The notes under the pieces are model-generated. The model was not told where the DNA came from and searched no databases. It saw only the letters and a program-made list of their open reading frames with translations. The translations under genes were made by a program, and so were the position numbers. A stretch of 64,000 bases of DNA from Lysinibacter sp. HNR. Lineage in GTDB: Bacteria > Actinomycetota > Actinomycetes > Actinomycetales > Microbacteriaceae. Shown here one piece after another: positions 60,885 to 64,000 of this stretch; position 1 is the stretch's first letter, and the number at the start of each line of letters is the position of its first letter. The DNA lies in the NCBI RefSeq assembly GCF_029760935.1, contig NZ_CP121684.1:744001-808000 (forward strand). Reading direction: 5' to 3'.

Positions 60885-63295
60885 GGCGCACTACTCGTAG
60901 GCCTCTGACCCGAGACGTTCTTGGTAACGGTGCTTTTTTTGCGCTCACCATGGCGGTGGCCATTGGTTCTCTGTGGCCGATCTACCAGCACCCGCGGATG
61001 CTGGTTACGCTCGGGCTGGCACTTATCGCCGGGTCGATCGTGGCGATAATAGGCGCGCTTGCCCGGGTAAGAGCCTGGCTGATAGTTGTCATTACGCTTC
61101 TGCTCTACGTTCTCCTGGGGGCCGGAGTGGCGGTTCCTCACTATTCCATCTGGGGTTTCATACCGAGCCTCCGGGGCGCTCACGAGCTGCTCCTGGCTAC
61201 CGTGCTGGGGTGGAAACGTTTGCTCACGATTGACGCACCGGTTGGTCAATACGAGGCTCTCCTCGTACCACCGTTTGTGCTTGTGCTGTTGGGAACCGTC
61301 ATTGGGCTTAGCGTAATGCTACGCTCGTCCCTGCTACAGGCAGCGGGTATCATCGCGCCGATCACGGTTTTTCTTTTTGGCATCGTCTACGGTGTGGCTC
61401 ATGTGCGCTCCCCGATACCCGGACTCCTCCCCGAGCAATGGCTCATGATTCAGGGATTTTGTGGGCTTGCGCTGGCTGTTGTGTGGATGCTGTGGCGGGC
61501 GAGACGACGGCGTTCACGTATCACCGCTCTGGCCTCCTCTCGGGACGGAGCCCCCACCGTTTCTGCTCAGGGCGTGTGGCCGCGCATTCGACCCGCTCTC
61601 GCAGCTGTCATTGTGTTGGTGATTGGTGGCGGTGTTGCGGCCGGGGCGGTGAGCGTGACTGCCCCGTCGTCGCCCCGCGATGTTCTCCGAGATAGCGTTC
61701 AGAGGCCCTTTGATCCGCGCGATTATGCCAGTCCCCTCTCCGGGTTTCGTGATTATCTGAGCGACGAAAAAATCTCCGAGACCATGTTTACCGTTGACGG
61801 ATTCCCGGCGGGAGAGCGCATTCGCATCGCCACCCTTGACACGTACGACGGCGTTCTCTATCGCGTGGGATCCCCGGACAGCCCCAGTAAAACGAGTGAC
61901 TTTACCCGGGTGCCGTTTCGGATTGACCAGAGCGCTCGCGGTGGAGAATCGACGGAGGTCGCCGTGGGTATCGAGGCCTACACGGGGGTGTGGGTGCCAA
62001 CCACCGGTTGGCTTGAGTCAATTAGTTTTGCAGGCACCAGAGCCTCACAATTGAGTAATTCGTTTTTTTATAATGCCGCGGGAGGAACCGCCGCCGTCAC
62101 CACGGGTTTGCGCGGGGGCGATAGCTACACGCTTCGAGCGGTGCTCACTGAACAGCCTTCGGTGGCTGAGCTTGCTGGTCTTACCCCGGGAACAGACTCG
62201 GTGCCGGACACCGTAGAGATGCCCCCCGTTATTGGTTCTACACTGAGGCAGTGGGCCGGTGACACCGTGCGGGGTGATACCGTACCGCCGGGTGAAAAGC
62301 TTGTATCTGCGATTGAGAAGCTCGGTGAGGGGTACATTAGCCACGGTGCTGAGGGGGAACCGTATAGTCGTTCGGGTCACGGGCTTGATCGGATTATCCA
62401 GTTTTTGGAATCCCCGATACTGCTCGGCGATGCCGAGCAGTATGCCGTGACATTGTCGCTGCTTGCTCAGGAGATGGGATACCCCGCCCGGGTGATCTTT
62501 GGTTTTGTTCCGGAGGAAGGAAGCCGGACCGTTAGGGGGGAGAATGTTTCTGCCTGGACCGAAATTAACACTCGTGAGCGAGGATGGGTCACGGTTGATC
62601 CTACTCCCGAGTGGCGTGAGGTGCCCGAGGAGTCCCCTCAGGAGCCCGAGAGGGTGTCCAACCCGTTGAGCGTTCCCCCGCCACCACCTCCCGAAACCGA
62701 TGACACCGTGGTGCCGTATCGTCCTGAGGGGGAAGATCGGGAGCAGGACGGCGGTATGCCTACGTGGTTGGTAGTGTTCCTTGCGGTGCTTCTGATACTC
62801 GGTTGGGTTCTTCTCGTGTTGCTGGTGATCGCTTTGCCCTTTGCTCTCATTCTGTGGGCCAAACGTCGCCGCAGGCTTGCCCGTGAGCGGGCTTCCGATC
62901 CCCTGGCACGGATGACCGGGGCTTGGCGCGAGGCAGTTGACATTGCCGTGGATCACGGTGAACCGCGCCCCGGCTCCCTCACCCGTCTCGAGTATGCAAA
63001 TGCCCTGGGTAATAATCGTGTTCGCGAGCTTGCACGAGCGGTCGATCGGGCGGTGTTTAACGCCTCCGTGGTTGACCCAGAGGCGGTGGAGGACTCGTGG
63101 TCTGCGGTGCGTTTGTTGCGTCACAACTGGGATAATAAGCTGACACGCAGGCAGCGCCTTGCCTCGCTTTTTTCGCTCCGCTCTTTTGGGCTGGGACGGC
63201 GGGTGCAACATCCCAAGACGGGGGATGCGTCGAAGACGGTGATGGGGGCGGGCGAAGCTGAGCCTGATTCCGACACTCTCACCTCCACAGGGTGA
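60881..63295 (+). CDS. Polytopic membrane protein with a degenerate transglutaminase-like domain
   Basis: The 804-aa product starts at ATG in the ATGA overlap. Six or so N-terminal helices (about 15-220) are followed by an external region with a transglutaminase core (about 505-580), a Pro-rich stretch (PPPPPPETDD), a last helix (about 628-655) and a cytoplasmic tail with a DUF4129-like segment. In the core the usual Cys position reads GDAEQYA (A518) and the usual His position reads ENVSAWTEI (S557), while the Asp is kept (VTVDPTPEW, D573). The fold is preserved but the classical Cys-His-Asp triad is not, so an enzyme role is doubtful; a binding role is more likely (inference). Confidence 0.9.
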   Translation: MRRTTRRPLTRDVLGNGAFFALTMAVAIGSLWPIYQHPRMLVTLGLALIAGSIVAIIGALARVRAWLIVVITLLLYVLLGAGVAVPHYSIWGFIPSLRGAHELLLATVLGWKRLLTIDAPVGQYEALLVPPFVLVLLGTVIGLSVMLRSSLLQAAGIIAPITVFLFGIVYGVAHVRSPIPGLLPEQWLMIQGFCGLALAVVWMLWRARRRRSRITALASSRDGAPTVSAQGVWPRIRPALAAVIVLVIGGGVAAGAVSVTAPSSPRDVLRDSVQRPFDPRDYASPLSGFRDYLSDEKISETMFTVDGFPAGERIRIATLDTYDGVLYRVGSPDSPSKTSDFTRVPFRIDQSARGGESTEVAVGIEAYTGVWVPTTGWLESISFAGTRASQLSNSFFYNAAGGTAAVTTGLRGGDSYTLRAVLTEQPSVAELAGLTPGTDSVPDTVEMPPVIGSTLRQWAGDTVRGDTVPPGEKLVSAIEKLGEGYISHGAEGEPYSRSGHGLDRIIQFLESPILLGDAEQYAVTLSLLAQEMGYPARVIFGFVPEEGSRTVRGENVSAWTEINTRERGWVTVDPTPEWREVPEESPQEPERVSNPLSVPPPPPPETDDTVVPYRPEGEDREQDGGMPTWLVVFLAVLLILGWVLLVLLVIALPFALILWAKRRRRLARERASDPLARMTGAWREAVDIAVDHGEPRPGSLTRLEYANALGNNRVRELARAVDRAVFNASVVDPEAVEDSWSAVRLLRHNWDNKLTRRQRLASLFSLRSFGLGRRVQHPKTGDASKTVMGAGEAEPDSDTLTSTG

Positions 63296-63325
63296 GCTGC
63301 CTCGGCGGTTCGATCGCGGCATAAG

Positions 63326-63364
63326 ACCCGGAAGTATCGTGTCTATGCGGTGATATTTCCGGGT
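63326..63364 (+). terminator. Hairpin terminator after the transglutaminase-fold gene
   Basis: ACCCGGAAGTATC (63326-63338) pairs with GATATTTCCGGGT (63352-63364), 13 pairs with one G-U, around a 13-base loop, 31 bp after the stop. GATTTCTGAT follows, so the T run is weak. Confidence 0.6.
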
Positions 63365-63389
63365 GATTTCTGATGCGGGGGTAAAGCGA

Positions 63390-63395
63390 TACTAT
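63390..63395 (+). promoter_or_regulatory. Candidate -10 box of proS, implying a leaderless mRNA
   Basis: TACTAT at 63390-63395 ends six bases before the GTG at 63402, so transcription would begin at or very near the start codon. No ribosome binding site is present before the GTG (ATAGACGG only). Leaderless mRNAs are common in actinobacteria. The -35 region is not distinct. Confidence 0.5.
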
Positions 63396-63401
63396 AGACG
63401 G

Positions 63402-64000
63402 GTGTCTACCCGCCTAACAAACTATTTCCTCAAGACTCTCCGCGAAGATCCCTCAGAAGCCGAGGTGATTGGCCACCGGCTCCTGGTGCGCGCAGGTTAT
63501 ATTCGCAGGCAGGCCCCCGGTGTTTTTGCGTGGTTGCCGCTGGGGCTGCGGGTAAAGGAACGTATTGAGCGTATAGTTCGAGAAGAGATGGGCGCCGCGG
63601 GTGCCCACGAGGTGCACTTTCCCGGGTTGCTCCCGCGTGAACCCTATGAGGTTACCGGTCGCTGGAGCGAATACGGCGACAATCTTTTTCGTCTGCAAGA
63701 CCGCAAGGGCGCGGATATGCTGCTCGCTCCCACACACGAGGAGGTATTTACCCTCCTGGTAAAAGACCTTTATTCGTCATATAAAGATCTGCCGCTGTCA
63801 ATCTTCCAGATTCAGGATAAGTACCGGGACGAGGCGCGGCCGCGTGCGGGTCTGCTGCGTGGCCGCGAGTTCACGATGAAGGATGCTTACTCTTTTGACT
63901 ATACGGACGAGGGCCTCGAGAAGAGCTACCAGGCGCAACGAGACGCCTACGAGCGGATCTTCAAGCGCCTGGGTCTTGAATACGTGATTGTTCGGGCGGA
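63402..64000 (+). CDS. proS: Prolyl-tRNA synthetase, N-terminal part (runs off the window)
   Basis: The frame from GTG 63402 is open to the right edge (199 codons). It shows the class II prolyl-tRNA synthetase start [20 protein letters not shown], motif-1 region [33 protein letters not shown], and motif 2 [20 protein letters not shown] followed by [11 protein letters not shown]. This is the bacterial-type ProS, and the editing domain should follow outside the window. It charges tRNA-Pro. It lies downstream of ispG in many actinobacteria, here separated by the kinase operon. Confidence 0.96.
   Translation, partial: MSTRLTNYFLKTLREDPSEAEVIGHRLLVRAGYIRRQAPGVFAWLPLGLRVKERIERIVREEMGAAGAHEVHFPGLLPREPYEVTGRWSEYGDNLFRLQDRKGADMLLAPTHEEVFTLLVKDLYSSYKDLPLSIFQIQDKYRDEARPRAGLLRGREFTMKDAYSFDYTDEGLEKSYQAQRDAYERIFKRLGLEYVIVRA

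Noticed and set aside
62045-63322. A 425-aa minus-strand frame opposite the transglutaminase-fold gene
   Set aside because: It is antisense to a clearly coding frame, is full of Pro/Arg/His as antisense frames usually are, and has no start signal.

Overview
The window looks like chromosomal DNA of a Gram-positive actinobacterium, most likely Micrococcales and plausibly Microbacteriaceae (inference). The reasons are a moderately high GC content, frequent GTG and TTG starts, the core order dxr - rseP - ispG - ... - proS, a DtxR/IdeR-type iron box, LPXTG-like wall-sorting tails and a Ser/Thr kinase-FHA-PP2C operon. I see no tRNA, rRNA, CRISPR array, prophage or insertion sequence.

Layout. 1-206: start of an acidic unknown gene (edge). 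329-8247, minus strand: complete high-affinity potassium uptake operon, small ORF-kdpF-A-B-C-D-E, with a direct-repeat operator candidate upstream. 8571-10115: a small SHOCT membrane protein and an acidic unknown protein. 10290-15243: iron-controlled siderophore import (lipoprotein, two permeases, ATPase, siderophore-interacting reductase), with a convergent MFS carrier to 16529. 16811-25216: two tandem paralogous giant surface proteins (RCC1 repeats, then alternating Ig-like modules, then an LSKTG sorting tail). The spacer between them carries a copy of the 3' end of hrpA, a scar of the duplication. 25307-36522: hrpA, a GMC oxidase split by a frameshift, agmatine deiminase, aldo/keto reductase, an ABC-2 exporter and a rhodanese. 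36701-37870: a wall-anchored protein gene broken by one in-frame TAG. 37942-40691: CoA-binding protein, MetY and a PlsC-like acyltransferase. 40924-47734: FKBP lipoprotein, dxr, an orphan substrate-binding lipoprotein, rseP and ispG.

48506-63295 is one largely overlapping operon: FHA, PP2C phosphatase, zinc-ribbon/FHA protein, membrane Ser/Thr kinase, a 1959-aa Ig/FN3 protein, MoxR ATPase, DUF58 protein and a membrane transglutaminase-fold protein. It resembles the kinase-FN3-ATPase-DUF58-transglutaminase (PFNA) cluster known from bifidobacteria. The plausible logic is phosphorylation signalling coupled to an envelope machine (inference). The transglutaminase domain lacks the usual catalytic Cys and His. 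The window ends inside proS.

The parts most worth a second look are the duplicated RCC1/Ig surface genes with the hrpA scar, the kinase/FN3/pseudo-transglutaminase operon, the two broken exported-protein genes, and the small coupled ORF and phased repeats in front of kdpF.
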